Shown piece by piece: positions 25,944-38,138 of a stretch of 64,000 nt of DNA. Source of the DNA: Tetmemena sp. SeJ-2015 (Eukaryota; Ciliophora; Spirotrichea; Sporadotrichida; Oxytrichidae); the NCBI GenBank assembly GCA_027382625.1, contig JAJKFJ010021909.1, positions 26,983 through 90,982 on the forward strand, read 5' to 3'. Under the pieces are notes generated by a model. That model saw only the letters and a list, made by a program, of their open reading frames with translations, made no database searches and was not told where the DNA came from. Position 1 is the first letter of the stretch. Each line of letters opens with the position of its first letter. A program made the position numbers and the translations under genes.

Positions 25944-26412
25944 CTATATATTAATTAGAGATAGTTTAATACATTACATTTAAAATTTAATCAGGGAGCC
26001 AGTCCTTCAAGAACATTAAAAAATAATATACTTGAATAACACCTTTGCCTAACTTTCAGTTTTTTTTTGTGTATGCAATTCGAGCGGTTGCCTTTTGAAG
26101 TTGAGGGTAGACTCCTTCTGGATTTTATATTGGTGAGGGTTCTGCTTGCTTTTGATGAAGATCTGGCTCTGTATATTTTCAAAAATACACAAATCCAAGC
26201 ATACTATTTTAGCTCTTTGAGAAAGCCACTGAAGAGGCGTGCCTAATAATTGGGAGGGATGCATCCTTGCCATTAATGAATGCCTTCTTCGTCTGTCAGC
26301 CTTCATGCTTTTAGTTTTTGCTATTGTAGATGTAGCAGTTGAATGTAATTATTGAGGTAGACATTTAAATAAATTAACTCTTTATTTAAAGCGTAATATA
26401 ATATGAATCACT
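25944..26412 (-). repeat. dispersed small-gene repeat, copy A (decayed)
   Basis: About 470 bp related to 32930-33330 and 57008-57465. Shared parts are an upstream block (tttaaagcgtaatataatatga in reverse), the start MST at ATG 26364, and a downstream block (reverse of tagagatagtttaa). The reading frame stops early at a TGA, and a shifted frame (MKADRRRRHSLMARMHPSQ) continues, so this copy looks broken. Confidence 0.55.
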
Positions 26413-26819
26413 GGGCAAGGATGCAATAATTAAGATCTTGTAAGAAAAGCCATTTACGATAATATAATCATACTCATCTTATAATAGATAAATATATAGA
26501 CCAGTTAAATATTTTTAAACTAATAACATCTAACTATACTCAATTTAAAATAACTTTAATATTCTCAATTAATTCATAAAATTTAAATTCAGTTTACATA
26601 TAATATAAATTTAAATATTAAAAATGTTTAACCTAAATATTTTCAAGAGTGATATATAAAAAACTCTCTCTATAAACGAAAATTGTACATACTCGCTTAT
26701 ATTTGTTAAAATTCAATAACAGACTTACATTTAAACTTACTTACTTCCTTAAACATTTTGTATATTTCTTTATTTCAATCAATGAAAATAGATTTGGTCA
26801 TCCCTCATAAAATAAGCAA

Positions 26820-27290
26820 AAGATTAATCATATTTATTTATACATATTCTTCTCTTCGAATAACTTATTTAGCTATTGAATATAATTTAACCGAGAAATT
26901 CAGTATTCGTTTGTGGTGTTTTGATTGATAGTTAGCATTGAAAATGTCTGTAAATATTTCTGGCAATATATCATAATCTCCTTCTTCAATAAGATACCTG
27001 TAAAATAAACACCTACTCCTCTTGGAGGATCAAAATCACAAGTAAACATAACCTAAATGCATTGCTCCAAATACAACTAAAACAAAATAGAAGACTAATA
27101 ACAAACATATTAGCTTACAATAATTTTTTAGCTCTAAGATTAAACAAGTCTAAAGGGTTTTAGGCGCAATTCCTCTCACAAGTGTTTAAAAAAGAGATTA
27201 ATGCATATCAAATTAACCTCTTAAGACTGCAAAAAATAGAAATAAATTCAATAGTCCATGTATTTTAATAAAATAAAGTTAAATTTTATA
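26820..27290 (-). CDS. membrane protein fragment, minus strand
   Basis: Minus-strand coding from about 27190 contains RGIAPKTLQTCLILELKNYC. One hydrophobic span follows (LICLLLVFYFVLVVFGAMHL), then an intron of 42 nt with GT...TTTTACAG near 27030-26990, then an acidic soluble part (YLIEEGDYDILPEIFTDIF). The splice restores VYLYLIEEGDYD in frame. The ends are not fixed. It is divergently placed to the next gene, whose ATG is at 27314. No family recognised. Confidence 0.55.
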
Positions 27291-27313
27291 ATCCTGCCAT
27301 TTTGATAGATGGA

Positions 27314-28088
27314 ATGCTATAAACAGACGATATAAAAGTAATGGATGACTACTAATCAATAGATATGGGTAAGCTTCATTTAAATATATTAACACCGAAT
27401 AGAAAGATTTCAAAAACAAGGCTCCCCTAAGATAGACATCAAAACACTCACAATCAATGATGTAATCTATGAAGAGTCAAACGAAATGTCTCAAGACAAT
27501 CAATCAAGAGCCGGAGACATCAGCAATCATATTTTTATTTATTCTCAATTTAAAAATTATAATTATAGTTGAGAATTAAATTAAAATCGGTGATTGATTA
27601 AAATATTAAATGGAGAGTTGCAAATTCAAGGCAGTGAAATCTCTCAAACACTCCTCGATCTGTAGCTTGTTTTATAGATTATTAAAATTTAATATGAGTT
27701 TCTTCTTAAATCAAATTCACAGAACCTCTCAGCAGCGAGTTATCTCATGTACAAAATCCAAGAGACCAAATATCGCTTTTCAATATATTTGTATCGCTTA
27801 TAACTCTTGATTGAGTGCCCCACTCAAAAGTTGTTAAAATAAAAAGTTCTTAGAATTTCATGATCAATCGAATGGTCTGATAATTATTAAAATTGGACTC
27901 ACTTCAACCATCACTGCTTGATTCTATTTTTATTTAATATATAATTTAATTCTCTTTTTTATTAAATTTTCAGCTATAGCAACATTAAATCTTGCATAAA
28001 TACTCCTCTTAGAATCATAATAAGTAAAGGAGGAACTTCCTCAAACTTAGATACGTTGAGAAACTCCCACGAGGGTTCCAACTTCTGA
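27314..28088 (+). CDS. small acidic protein, interrupted by intron and MITE-bearing IES
   Basis: ATG 27314 starts MLQTDDIKVMDDYQSIDM. A 34-nt intron at 27369-27402 (GTAAGC...GAATAG) is followed by ERFQKQGSPKIDIKTLTIND and EESNEMSQDNQSRAGDIS. A 456-bp insert (27522-27977) bounded by AGCAA pointers is then removed to give NIKSCINTPLRIIISKGG, and the protein ends SHEGSNF at TGA 28086-28088. The result is about 100 residues, hydrophilic, of unknown function. Both the splice and the pointer join restore one continuous frame, which makes this a clean two-level example. Confidence 0.7.
27522..27977. other. 456-bp IES with AGCAA pointer, carrying a MITE
   Basis: AGCAA at 27522-27526 and again at 27978-27982 flank the insert, and excision restores GDISNIKSC. 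The right 411 bp is MITE copy 1. Excising only the MITE at its TA duplication leaves the frame broken. Confidence 0.7.
27566..27976 (+). mobile_element. MITE family 1, copy 1
   Basis: 411 bp, flanked by TA on both sides. Left end TATAGTTG, right end inverted TATAGCTG, both fitting TAYAGYNR. The interior has the family's GGAGAGTTGCAA box and the run AAAAGTTCTTAGAATTTC. No coding capacity seen. Confidence 0.85.
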
Positions 28089-28142
28089 AATCCTAAATTT
28101 AAAGAATTTTTCTCAAGACATACAAAATGGAAGTAAAGAATT

Positions 28143-28500
28143 ATGCGGTATTAAGTAGTAACCCAAGGGCATAAATAAACACGATTATAAGAGGAGTTAA
28201 TATGTCTTAAACACTTGTCAAAGATTATGGGTCCACCACCACACGTACGGCTTCGGGGCGCACGTTTTTCCCCAGACCGCAAATATTTGACTTTACTTCG
28301 CCCATCATCACACAATTTCCTCAAGCAGCACACATTCGATTTTTTTCGTGCAGCCGAACCTGCGATTCTGGGAACACATATTTTCCTCAGATTTGACACA
28401 ATTTCCCTAGCCCGCACTTATTTAACAAAACCTCTTAAATATCACTTTTCCTCTTTCATCTTCTGTTGTTCCGATAACATTTGCCATAATTAATATACAT
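28143..28500. other. GC-richer anonymous stretch
   Basis: Less AT-rich segment with loosely repeated Cys/Arg-type readings on both strands (cccgcac, ccgcaaat, ccagaccgc). It has some resemblance to 15580-15680 and to the CCGCAC units of the 3.9-kb element, but no convincing frame. Possibly an old transposon fragment. Confidence 0.3.
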
Positions 28501-28523
28501 TGGGCTTTATTAGAGAATCATTA

Positions 28524-28929
28524 TAGTAGGAATTTAAATTAAAATCGGTTATTGGTTAAAATAATAAATGGAGAGTTGCAACTTCGTAATTTAAATCGCA
28601 GATTACCCCTGATCTGCAACTTGTTCGATAGAGAATCAAAAATTAATATGAATTTCATTAATTTCATCTTCATAGTTTCTCTAGTAGAGAGATATGTCGC
28701 TCGCACTCCTCTTCATTCCCATCATCATCTTTATCCGAACTTGTGTTGCTTTAAGCTCTTTATTGAGTGCTCCCACTCACGAGTTGCAAGGATAAAAAGT
28801 TCTTAGAATTTCGAGATGAATTGAATAGTCTTATTTTTATTTAAATCTGACACACTTCAACTGTCACAGATTTATTCAATTTTAATTTAATATCTAATTT
28901 AATTCTCATTTTTATTTAATTCTCGACTA
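28524..28929 (+). mobile_element. MITE family 1, copy 2
   Basis: 406 bp between TA dinucleotides. Left end TATAGTAG, right end inverted TATAGTCG. Contains GGAGAGTTGCAACTTCGT and GATCTGCAACTTGTTCGATA, shared with copy 6. Confidence 0.85.
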
Positions 28930-29380
28930 TAATTTAAATTAAGTAAGATTTTTAAGAAGTATTGATAAATAAAAATTGAGCTATTAAAGGACAGAATTTA
29001 TTAAAAAATTAGTTATATAATGGGTAAATCGTTTTAGTTCAAAATTAAATCTTAAAGATTAAGAGGGCGATATAAACATTTTAAGGCTCAAATTTTAGTC
29101 TTATATTTGATTAAAAGAAGTCAAATTGCTCTTAGAAAATGACTATCATTTAAAAAATTTAATTCACTATGCCAAACATACTTCAGTTGATAGGTTAAAA
29201 AATTAAAGCATTTAAAAATAGTGAGGTCGAGTACTTTCTACTCAATATGCAGTTTTTTCATGAAAATGTAAATAAAATGATTAAGCTTAAAATTAACATA
29301 AATAAGTAAATTACAAAGAAGATTAAAAATTGAAAGTGAACATTATGAGAAAATTTATATGATTAGACTTAAGGCATATT
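28930..29380. other. AT-rich stretch, nothing recognised
   Basis: No sustained frame and no recurring repeat. Confidence 0.4.
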
Positions 29381-29649
29381 ATTAAAAAAATAGTATCTAG
29401 ATTTTATCTTTCATATAAATTTTGTTGTCACGGAACTTCCCTGTCCTGAAAACTTCGTATCCACATAATTCTAGTCTGAAAATGGCGGATACGGTGCTGG
29501 TTTTGATGGACGCGTGCGGGAATATATCGATCTCGAAAAGGTAAATAAATAAATTATCATATTTTTTAGAAAAGTCAGACTCCTTTATTTGAGTCACTCT
29601 AGTGTTCAGGCCTCAAATCAATACTTTGACAGGGTGCTTTTGTGAATAT

Positions 29650-29990
29650 TTCGTGCATTATAAATACTCTTTCACCTAACCCGCCAGGTTCCTTAAGTAT
29701 TTTTACAATAACCATTTATTCTTATCAGGGTCTTAAAACTTTTTTTATCTAAAGTAAATAATCTAAGGCCAACGATCTGCGGCTAGGGAAGTATTATGTT
29801 CTTGTAAGGCTTTGGGACTCATGACAATTTACGCACTCCTCAATTTTACAAGACTTAGATGCGGATTACTAAACTAGATCTTCTCCAGTGGGATACTTAA
29901 TGTGACAGAGGCATCGACTAATGGCCTGCTAAAATTCCTATACCCTTCAAGGATACTTATGTGAAACTTCTCGGGTCCTGATTTATTATT
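29650..29990. repeat. GC-richer repeat, copy 1 (related to 49365-49610)
   Basis: Shares with 49365-49610 the blocks GTTCT...AAGGCTTTGGG and CGGATTnCTAAACTAGAT, and a degenerate GACTAATGGCCTGCTAA. Each copy ends 10-20 bp before a minus-oriented MITE. No open frame. Could be a structured RNA gene or a non-autonomous element; I cannot decide. Confidence 0.5.
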
Positions 29991-30004
29991 TTTCTAAATT
30001 AATA

Positions 30005-30417
30005 TAGCTGAGAATTTAATAAAAAAGAGAATTAAATTAATAATAAATATAATAACTTTAAATATCTTGGCAGTTGAAGTGTGAGATTTTAGGTTAAATT
30101 TATTACCATTCGATAAAGCATTAAATTTTAAGAAACTTTCACTCTTGTAGCTTCTTCATAGTAGGTCTGTGGAGTGAGTTATCTCGGTCATAAGTTTTTG
30201 AACTTGGCTAATTTCTTGGTTCGGAGTTTGTGACATCAATATCTCTTCTTAGACATCTCCTATCGTAATGGCAGTAGAACATACTCATCTTATAATTTGA
30301 AGAGCTATCGAACAAGCCCCATATTGGACTAGTTATCTCACGATTTAACGGCCAACATTTTACAACTCTTCATTTATTATTTTAATTTAATTCCGATTTT
30401 CATTTAAATTTTAATTA
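30005..30417 (-). mobile_element. MITE family 1, copy 4 (reverse orientation)
   Basis: About 413 bp. Left end TATAGCTG after TA at 30003-30004; the right end is degraded (TTAATTATA), so the exact limit is approximate. The interior matches the reverse complement of the family. Confidence 0.7.
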
Positions 30418-30959
30418 TAATTAGACATTCAAAATGAATTTAATTTTTATTGAAAGAAGAAGAATACCAGATTAATATTTATTTATTCTGCACTTGCTCT
30501 TTCTCCGCCATATTCCATATTCAACTAAAAAAAGAAAAAATAAATTAAATATACTGTCCTTAATAATTAAGTGTGCCGTCTTAATTTTAGAGTCCTTGCG
30601 CTATTCTTAATCTTTTAATTTCTATCTTAGAGAATTAGTTTCTCAAAATTTTTAGAGAAAACTAGCAGCTTTCTTAATCAATTAAATTTATAAATTAATA
30701 GGAACTCATCATTTCATCTTCCTTCTCTCAAGGAACAAAAGAGAACTTCTATAGCGAGTTCCAAAGATAACATGCTAAGTTACTCTTCTCATCATTTATC
30801 TTTAAATTATTGACACATTTTTATTCATTCACTCATCTTTTATCTGACTATAAATGATTAATTAATTATAAATTGTTTTTATAATTTAGTGATTGTTAAT
30901 AATTTAGTGAGAATAAGATTTAGATTTGATAGGAAGCTAAAATTTTGTTTTGAAACTAA

Positions 30960-31830
30960 ATAAAAAAGACTTGTCAGATGTTTCACACCTAAGCACAGAA
31001 GCGGTGACTCATAACAACAGCATTAAATAATAAGCTAAAGATGGAACAAATTCAAACACGCCTTTCACAATTCAAGTTATATTTAAAGAGGATGAGCGAT
31101 TATCTCACTTACATACTTCCCAACCTAAATAAGACAGCGATGTCCTCCAAGAAATGCCAACTACATACTCAGTCGACTAAGAAGAAGGTCTCAATGCTTC
31201 TCCTAACCATTTAATTCACAAATCAAGAATTATTTCATAAAATTAAAAATAGAGCAATAATGTCAGTTCTCAAATTATTCAAAATCAAATATTCTGCAGG
31301 AATTTAAAAGACATTCATTCAATTGGAGAACTGTAGCTAAGATTACCTAATTCTTCAGCTAATTTAGAATAAGAAACTTAGAAGTAATACTAACATACAA
31401 TGAGCTCTCCAAGCTAAATGGAAGCTTGCAACCAGAGCAAAATGCTTTCTGCAATTATTTAATAATTAAATTTCTAGCCCATTGCCAATGAAAAGTGATG
31501 TTTATTTCTTAGATGATGAGGATGAAGAAATAATTCTCTTTAACGGCTACGCATTTTAATCATCTGACAAGAAAAAAATTAAAAAGCCTTTAAAAACTGA
31601 CTCATCAAAATTAGCACTTAAATTAAAATCTTTCTCAAATTTTGGATTAGGAAGTTTAAGAAACTATACAACCCCATTTCCTTAAATAAATAACTAAACA
31701 CTTAATTGCAAAATGGCAAAAGATGCTTATAATAAATTGAATTCAAATTTTGTTTATGTTTCATTTAATAACAGCAATCTTCGATCAGATAAAACTAAAA
31801 TTTCCTCTTTAATTGACCAGTAATAACATG
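30960..31830 (+). CDS. Ser/Gln/Asn-rich protein, anonymous
   Basis: A long frame with many TAA/TAG Gln codons runs from about 30962 (KKDLSDVSHLSTEAVTHNN) to about 31475 (MLSAIIQQLNFQP). It continues after a shift of one at about 31465-31480 as SDVYFLDDEDEEIILFNGYA and KLALKLKSFSNFGLGSLRNY, ending near 31830. Removing 13 bp between two ATTT repeats in that AT-rich junction would restore the frame, but other short repeats there would too. No ATG is certain. The next coding block at 32161 may be part of the same gene. No family recognised. Confidence 0.5.
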
Positions 31831-32160
31831 TTACAAAATAATTTGAGACTTAATTTTAGATAAATTAATAAATGAAGAAAATGTAATTGTAGGTCTGTTT
31901 TAAATTAAACATTTTGTATTAAAAATAATTTGCTATTTCACTTATTAAAAGTAAAAACATCTCTGCTTTTAATCAAAATTTTAGGGCATTATAAGTATCA
32001 GGATACTTAAGCAATCATATCTATTTTAAAAAATTGAAACTTTCAAAATCTAAAATTGATAGTTTCTCAAATTATATGTTTCAAAAAATCTGCTTTATTT
32101 AAAAGAACTTTAGACTTTATCTTCAATTAATTTTATAAATTATAGGAAAGATTTGAATAG

Positions 32161-32655
32161 ATGATTACGAAGAATTATTATATCCCTAAATTTGCTGACT
32201 CTAAATTAAAGATTATTAAAATTTATGGCACTAGCGACATAAAAAATAGAAGCGAAAATGCAGATGAGCAAAGATCTGGAAGGATTCTGGAGGTCGAGGA
32301 GAAATTACATCACATGTGCAGTAAGAAGTTAAAAACGCTCTGCATGGATGAAATGAGTCAGTGGATCTCGAAAAGAACCTAAACTTGAGAAGAAGAAAAA
32401 AGCATTTGCGCAGAAAGAGGAATAAAGAAAAATCTCGAAGTTAAACTATCTCTGAAGTGTTCCAAGAATTAAATGAGGACAGTATAGATGAAATTAGTGT
32501 CGAAGATATCAAAGGAATCTTGAGGAAGATATTCATCATATAGAAAGAGGAAGTATCTAAGTCACCCAGCAAGAAGAGAGATCCTTGTAAAGCGAATTAT
32601 TGGTCAAATAAAAAGAAAAGTACTCTATCTGTCAATATGCAGCAATTATTTTGAG
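32161..32655 (+). CDS. basic helical protein fragment
   Basis: ATG 32161 (MITKNYYIPKFADSKLKIIK) runs to about 32378. A one-base shift near 32350-32370 then gives VDLEKNLNLRRRKKHLRRKR and SEVFQELNEDSIDEISVEDI, and the frame ends at TGA near 32655. Likely a C-terminal exon set of the preceding gene or a small gene of its own. Whether the shift is a read error or an IES cannot be told here. Confidence 0.45.
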
Positions 32656-32929
32656 TGAATTATTCGTAAAGCTTAGTAAGAGGATATTAGAAGAAGCAAT
32701 GCTATATTGTAATTAAAAGTCAGTACATTTAGAGATTTTAAACTTCGTTATCATCTAATCGTATGTTCCCTATTATTATGTATAAAAGTTATTAAATCTA
32801 CTATTCATTTTATTTAAGAATTTAAATATTTTTATAAAATCTATTTCCTTTTAAATTTCATTTATATAGATTGAAGACAAATACATAATCGAGGGTAAGC
32901 AAATTCTAATGAAGATTTAATTATTGAGC

Positions 32930-33330
32930 AAAGTGCTTTATATTAAATTTGAGATAGTTTTAAAACATTATGAATTTAAAATTAATGAGGGAGACAGCTC
33001 CTTCCTTATCAGTTACCAAGATGATAGATAGTACTCCATCAGTTTAATTTTGAGTTTTAGAGATGTATTTAGAGCAGTTTTCTGCTGCTTCTCGATATTT
33101 TAGTCAAGGGTTCTGGTAGATCTTGTTGTGGATTTTGTTAAAGAAAACATTTATAACTCTTTGAGCTTTCCAGATAAGATGGGTTTCTGAAGGATGCTTT
33201 ACTTGTCCTGGACGCTTGCTTTCTAGTTGCCTGCTTCAAGTTTAGTAGTAGAGGTTGTTGCTATTGATGTAGTAGTTGTTGAGGTAGACATTAAAATTAA
33301 ATTAACTATATATTTATAGAGCAATATATT
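32930..33330 (-). CDS. dispersed small-gene repeat, copy B (open frame)
   Basis: On the minus strand, ATG at 33291 begins MSTSTTTTSIATTSTTKLEA. It stays open for over 100 codons with TAA/TAG as Gln (QKPILSGKLKELQMFSLTKS, LKLKIKLMEYYLSSWQLIRK), continuing past about 32980 without a clear TGA. Flanks match copies A and C. It is Thr/Ser-rich at the start and basic overall. It may be a gene family or a mobile repeat with a coding remnant. Confidence 0.5.
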
Positions 33331-33468
33331 ATGAATCACACTACAAAAATTAAAACATAATATTTTTTATTTCTCAGGAAATATTATCGACGATGATGTA
33401 TTCATATTCATCTATAATAAAAAACATACGGAAATAAGTTCAGACTTGGAAAAATTACTCCAACAATA

Positions 33469-34380
33469 ATGTCGACATCAGCAATGCATTCTCCTCGAAT
33501 TGGCACAAAAGGAAGAATCTATTCCTAAATTAGTGATAATTTAACATCTTAAAGAAATTCCTGTTTTAAAAAAGACTGTTCGTATTCAAGGAGTAATCGA
33601 GATTCCACAAGCAGATAAAAATTTTCTGCACAAGGAAAGAGCGCAGAAAAAGTTAAGATTTATTTTTAGTAAAGATTACTAAAGAATTTTCGTCTCTAGA
33701 CGTAAGTAGTACACTAGTATCTGTGATGGCTAATGATACAAGCGCAGCTAATTTCTTGCAATCTCCCTTGTCTACAGAAACTAACTTCGATTCAAGAAAT
33801 AATTTCTAGCCAGAATCAAAAAATCTTTTGCGAAATAGAGTCTAAAAATTGAATACTGATCATGATTTAATAGGAAAGAAAAATAGTGTTATCTAAGCAA
33901 CTAAGCTTAAGTACTTCAAATCTAACAATTTTTAAGATGAAACTAAAAAGATTTAATTTGTATAGTGTTTTAGAATGCTAAGAGATACTCTGTAATGAAC
34001 CATTTTGTGAAGTAAACTGAGAATAAGCAAAATATCATATAAGACAAGTGCTTAAAAAGCAAAAAGAATGTTAATATGGTAGCAGCATCTCAAAACTTTA
34101 AATCTTCGAAGGAGTCAGGAATTTACTCGGGTAATTTAAGTTTACTATTGACGAGATGATGATGCTTAAGAGTTTTGATAACATTTAGTAAAAGGGGAAA
34201 ACCATTTAGAATAGTAAAGACAATCATTAATTATTAGCTGAAGGAGAGTGTTCTCCAGACAGCTTAAGTGAACTTGCACATGATAAGGAACATTTCTGCA
34301 TTCACTCTCCTCGCTAAACTACAGTCAAGTTTAATTAAATGGCCTTTAAGAAAGTCAAATATTTTAAAGTATGACATTTA
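33469..34380 (+). CDS. anonymous Ser/Lys/Asn-rich protein
   Basis: ATG 33469 (MSTSAMHSPRIGTKGRIYSQ) runs about 80 codons. After a frame change near 33670-33690 it resumes as EFSSLDVSSTLVSVMANDTS, STETNFDSRNNFQPESKNLL and KLKYFKSNNFQDETKKIQF. Further coding-like pieces extend to about 34370. Very high Gln(TAR)/Ser/Asn content suggests a disordered protein. The junctions were not resolved. Confidence 0.45.
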
Positions 34381-34705
34381 TGTTTCTTATTTATTTTTTA
34401 TAAAGCTGTTTAATCAAGCAAAATTATAAGATTATGAGTAGGATTAATGTGAGATCAGGAATAAGTTGAAATAAAATAAAAAATATAAATTTTATATCTG
34501 TATAATTATTAAAAACTGCTATATTTTTGCATAAGATATCTATGAATGGTATTTTGGTTATTAATTTTATTAAATAAAATAAGTTCTGATTAATTTGATG
34601 AATTTAGGAAGAATGAAATCTCAAATTTTAATCGATATTGCGATATAAACGTGTCTTCTAATTTGTAAGATTTTCATTCCTTCTTATAGTATTCTAAAAT
34701 AAGAG

Positions 34706-34948
34706 ATGAGATACAACAGAAAAAAGATTACCTGTCAAGAGAAACCCTCAAAGGCTCTTATAAATTCGTCTGAACTGATGAGTACTGATGCAAAAGCTGT
34801 CCTCAATAAGATCAGGGCTGACACTCATTCTAATGAAGGGAGGAGGTCTCCACTTATGCTCAAACCTTCCCTCCAGAAGGCGAGGTCTTTCTTCACTGCA
34901 CTTTCTTGGAGTGCTTGGAAGGGATCAGCTGCATTGATAAACACTTGA
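34706..34948 (+). CDS. small anonymous ORF
   Basis: ATG 34706 to TGA 34946-34948, 80 residues, basic N-terminus (MRYNRKKITCQEKPSKALIN), with balanced composition compared with the AT-rich flanks. A further readable stretch follows the TGA (to about 35045). No family recognised; could be one exon of a larger gene. Confidence 0.4.
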   Translation: MRYNRKKITCQEKPSKALINSSELMSTDAKAVLNKIRADTHSNEGRRSPLMLKPSLQKARSFFTALSWSAWKGSAALINT

Positions 34949-35045
34949 GGACTGATCTCAAGCTCTCAAAGTATTGAAAGTCCTCATCAGAAAATCAGAA
35001 TAGTCACTAATCATCTTGAAGAATCCTTACTTTTCCCACTTTTTG

Positions 35046-35910
35046 TACTTTATAATAAATAAATTAGTAATTAAATTAAATAACTTCAGTTAAATATTTC
35101 TATTATCTAATTCAAATATTTTATATTAGGAGGAGTGATTTGCTAATTAAGCGATTAGTTTCCAATTTCATCAGTAAATCATTAAGGATTCAAAAATTTA
35201 TCTTTTATTTTAAATAGTATTAGATCTAAAGACTTTTAAAAATGAAGAATTTTATTTCTCTTATAAAAATACTTAATCTATCTTATTGAGATAAGATGAA
35301 TAAAACTGATAAAACCTATATTTGAAGTTAAATCTTTATGAACAAATAAAATAAATCGAGAAGATTAAATTTGAGCATAATTAATGATAAAATCAAATAA
35401 TATCTCTTAAAAGCTACTCCTACTTTCAATAGCATATTATAAATTTAACTATTTAATATGTAAATCTAAGATTGGAGATTTTCAATTAATTACTATTTGA
35501 TATAATTAATCATTATTTAAATATTTTTCCTTTGAAATATCTTCTAAAAATTAACAGTTAAATAACACTCTATAGAGATCTTTAAAAAGATTATAATATA
35601 TGTATATTACTTTTGGATAGATCATTATAATTACATGCATAATGGAAATTATAAATATAAGAAAATGAGTTCTCTAAGAGTTCAATATAACGGCAATATC
35701 AATAAAATAAATATAAATATTCTTTATAGGGAAATTAACTATAAACAGCTCTAAAACAATTATATTGTTTGATTTATCATCGCGCTTTTTGATAGTATAA
35801 AATTATAGGTAATTTAAAAAATTTAATAATTTACAATTATAGAGCGTGTCTTCTTTAATTATCTTTAAAATCTTTAAGCGAGTATTTGAAACTAATACTG
35901 TAACCCCTGA
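35046..35910. other. AT-rich stretch, no gene seen
   Basis: No coding frame on the plus strand. The open minus-strand frame over 35803-36093 is the shadow of the plus-strand coding described next. Confidence 0.4.
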
Positions 35911-36930
35911 ATTAGTAACTTTTCTTGTGCTAAGTTTTAACGGGAGAGTTTTGGGGTCCAAAATTATGAAGAGAAATTTGATTAAAAAGCACCCAGAAGC
36001 AAGATCTAGATTATAAGCATAGCATTGAAGATTGCTACCAAGAATTTGAAAAAAGGAGGGCAACTTCAAGCCAAGGCTAAAAAAAATTATCAATAAGAAG
36101 AAGTACCAGATATTAGTTATATGATGAAATCCACAATTTAAAACAGGATTTGAAATATATTTTAATATTAATTCATAATGTTTAGTCTTTTATGATAGCA
36201 TGATTTTGGAGAACTGAGACTCTGATCTAAAAATTTGAGTTTAAATTAATATGAATAAAGATTGACTGGTGTATCTATTTGAGCGAAGTTTTTTTTTTAA
36301 TATAATAGAATGACTTTATTTTTAGAAGAACAATTGCTTAAATATTTTATCTTTAGATTTGATTATTTATAGCTTAAAATATAATTGAATAAATTGAGTT
36401 TTTGATAATTGAAATTTGTCCTAATTAATGATAATTATAGGATGAATTTGATTATTTGATGGAGAAATACATTATATCTAAAATAACGGAAGATTAATTA
36501 ATAAAGTCTTAAACAATAATTGGGGTTTATTCGCTAAGATAAATGATTGAAGAATAATACATTAGTTTTGAACAGCTCTCTCAAAACATTCAGATAAGGT
36601 AATGCTTGAAGGATCACTCTGACATCAAAGTGATTCATTCTGCTTAAATAGATGGTCAATGCACTTGTTCGCACAGGTTCATGAGCATCTGTAGGTTTAA
36701 GGTGACTAAATGAGTCAGAGTGCCAAGAAGCAGCTTAGGGCTTATTAAAATCATGGTCGTTTAGATAAATTAATTTAGCCAAGATAGAGTACTTTAATAT
36801 TCAGCAAGGAGACTTAGCTTAAAACAGAGAAATATCTAAGAAATAGATTAATCCACTCCAAGCAAAACTTTTGCACCTCTAAACAGATGATTAAATATCC
36901 TACACAATTAAGCTACTTCAAATATTTTTT
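35911..36930 (+). CDS. anonymous gene in several segments
   Basis: Segment one (about 35911-36150) reads FQRESFGVQNYEEKFDQKAP and ALKIATKNLKKGGQLQAKAK. Segment two (36440-36718) reads DEFDYLMEKYIISKITEDQL and QCLKDHSDIKVIHSAQIDGQ, then a Cys/His patch CTCSHRFMSICRF before TGA. A third frame overlaps as ATGA at about 36709 (MSQSAKKQLRAYQNHGRLDK) and runs to about 36932. Consistent composition and heavy TAR usage support coding. Whether these are one protein with IES or frame breaks, or two, is open. No family assigned. Confidence 0.45.
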
Positions 36931-37084
36931 GTGAAATATTCTGGTGAGGGATTAATTAATTAGTGAGAAATATCTGGTTGCCTATTTGCTTAAACTCATC
37001 TTTAAATTTTATGAATTATCGCAGTATAGAGAGCTGTAAATCTATTCGATAGAGAAAAGATACCTTCTTATAATTATTCTTTAT

Positions 37085-37619
37085 AGCAAATCTACAACTT
37101 AAGTTAGCCTCTCATAGCTCTTTTTCAGAGTTGTGTAAAAACTTTATGGAGGTAACATTATATCAGAATGGAGTAGAAAAGGCATCAGTGACACTAGGAA
37201 AATTGAGAGCAGAAAAGGAAAGTAAAAAAATTATTTTAAAAGTAGTTAAAAAAAATTCGTCATTTATAAAACATTTCAGGTCTGCATTTCTACCATTAGA
37301 TAGATATATCAAGCCCCAAATAAAGTCAGTACAAATAATCAACTATTATTTAGAGAAAAACAATTCTCGATAAACTAATTCATCCTACATTGTATCCTTT
37401 ATTAAGAATTTTATATCGTAGCAATTATTTTAGGAATTATTTAGCTTTATTTTTATAAGATAAGAATGTTTAAAAAATACTGATTATGAGGAGCTTAAAT
37501 AAAGAGTGCTCTAACTTAGATACTCTCTGAGAATATATTTAATTAATTTTCAATTGAATATACGACAAGATTTTTTTATATTTTTCTGTATTAAATTGTA
37601 ACTTATTATTTACATTTGA
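37085..37619 (+). CDS. anonymous protein, long TAR-rich frame
   Basis: The frame is open for about 178 codons to TGA near 37619 only if TAA/TAG are Gln (more than ten used). It contains NFMEVTLYQNGVEKASVTLG, a basic stretch KLRAEKESKKIILKVVKK, and later hydrophobic helices (YSLRIYLINFQLNI; FFIFFCIKLQLIIYI). No ATG at the 5' end is compelling. Unknown family; it may connect with the 38139 block. Confidence 0.45.
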
Positions 37620-38138
37620 AACACTCAATTAAACTTAACTTATAATATTCAGGTTAATAACTTCCTGAGAAGAAAAAAAATTTAGGAAGCAATAAATTTC
37701 AAAATTTAAAATGATTGTGAAGAAATTTTACTTTTAATTAAAAATATTGTTATAATTTTAATCTTCTATTTTATAAGATCTGTAGAAGTTTTATCTCTCC
37801 CTTTGAAGCTCATACTAAAATAGATATCTAAAATCTGATTAATTTTAAGTGTTACATATTTTTTATCAAAATAATTGGGTGTATAATTAAATGTTAAAGG
37901 CAAACTTGTCTCAATTTTTACTTTATAATCTGCATATCTGTCCTTTTACTTTTAAATTGATTTATATTAAATCAATAAAAATAAAGCAGCCAACGAAAAG
38001 TCTAAAGATCTTAAGAAAAAGAATAAGTTCTCGACAGAATAATTTATAATTTTATTTATTAAAAACTTATTTATATATATAAGTAGAGATAACAATCTAT
38101 TTTATAAAAAAATTGGAAGGCTTACGAAAATTAAATTT

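Noticed and set aside
35803..36093. 96-codon minus-strand frame
   Set aside because: The plus strand over the same interval gives a lysine-rich TAR-using frame consistent with neighbouring coding; the minus frame is its shadow.
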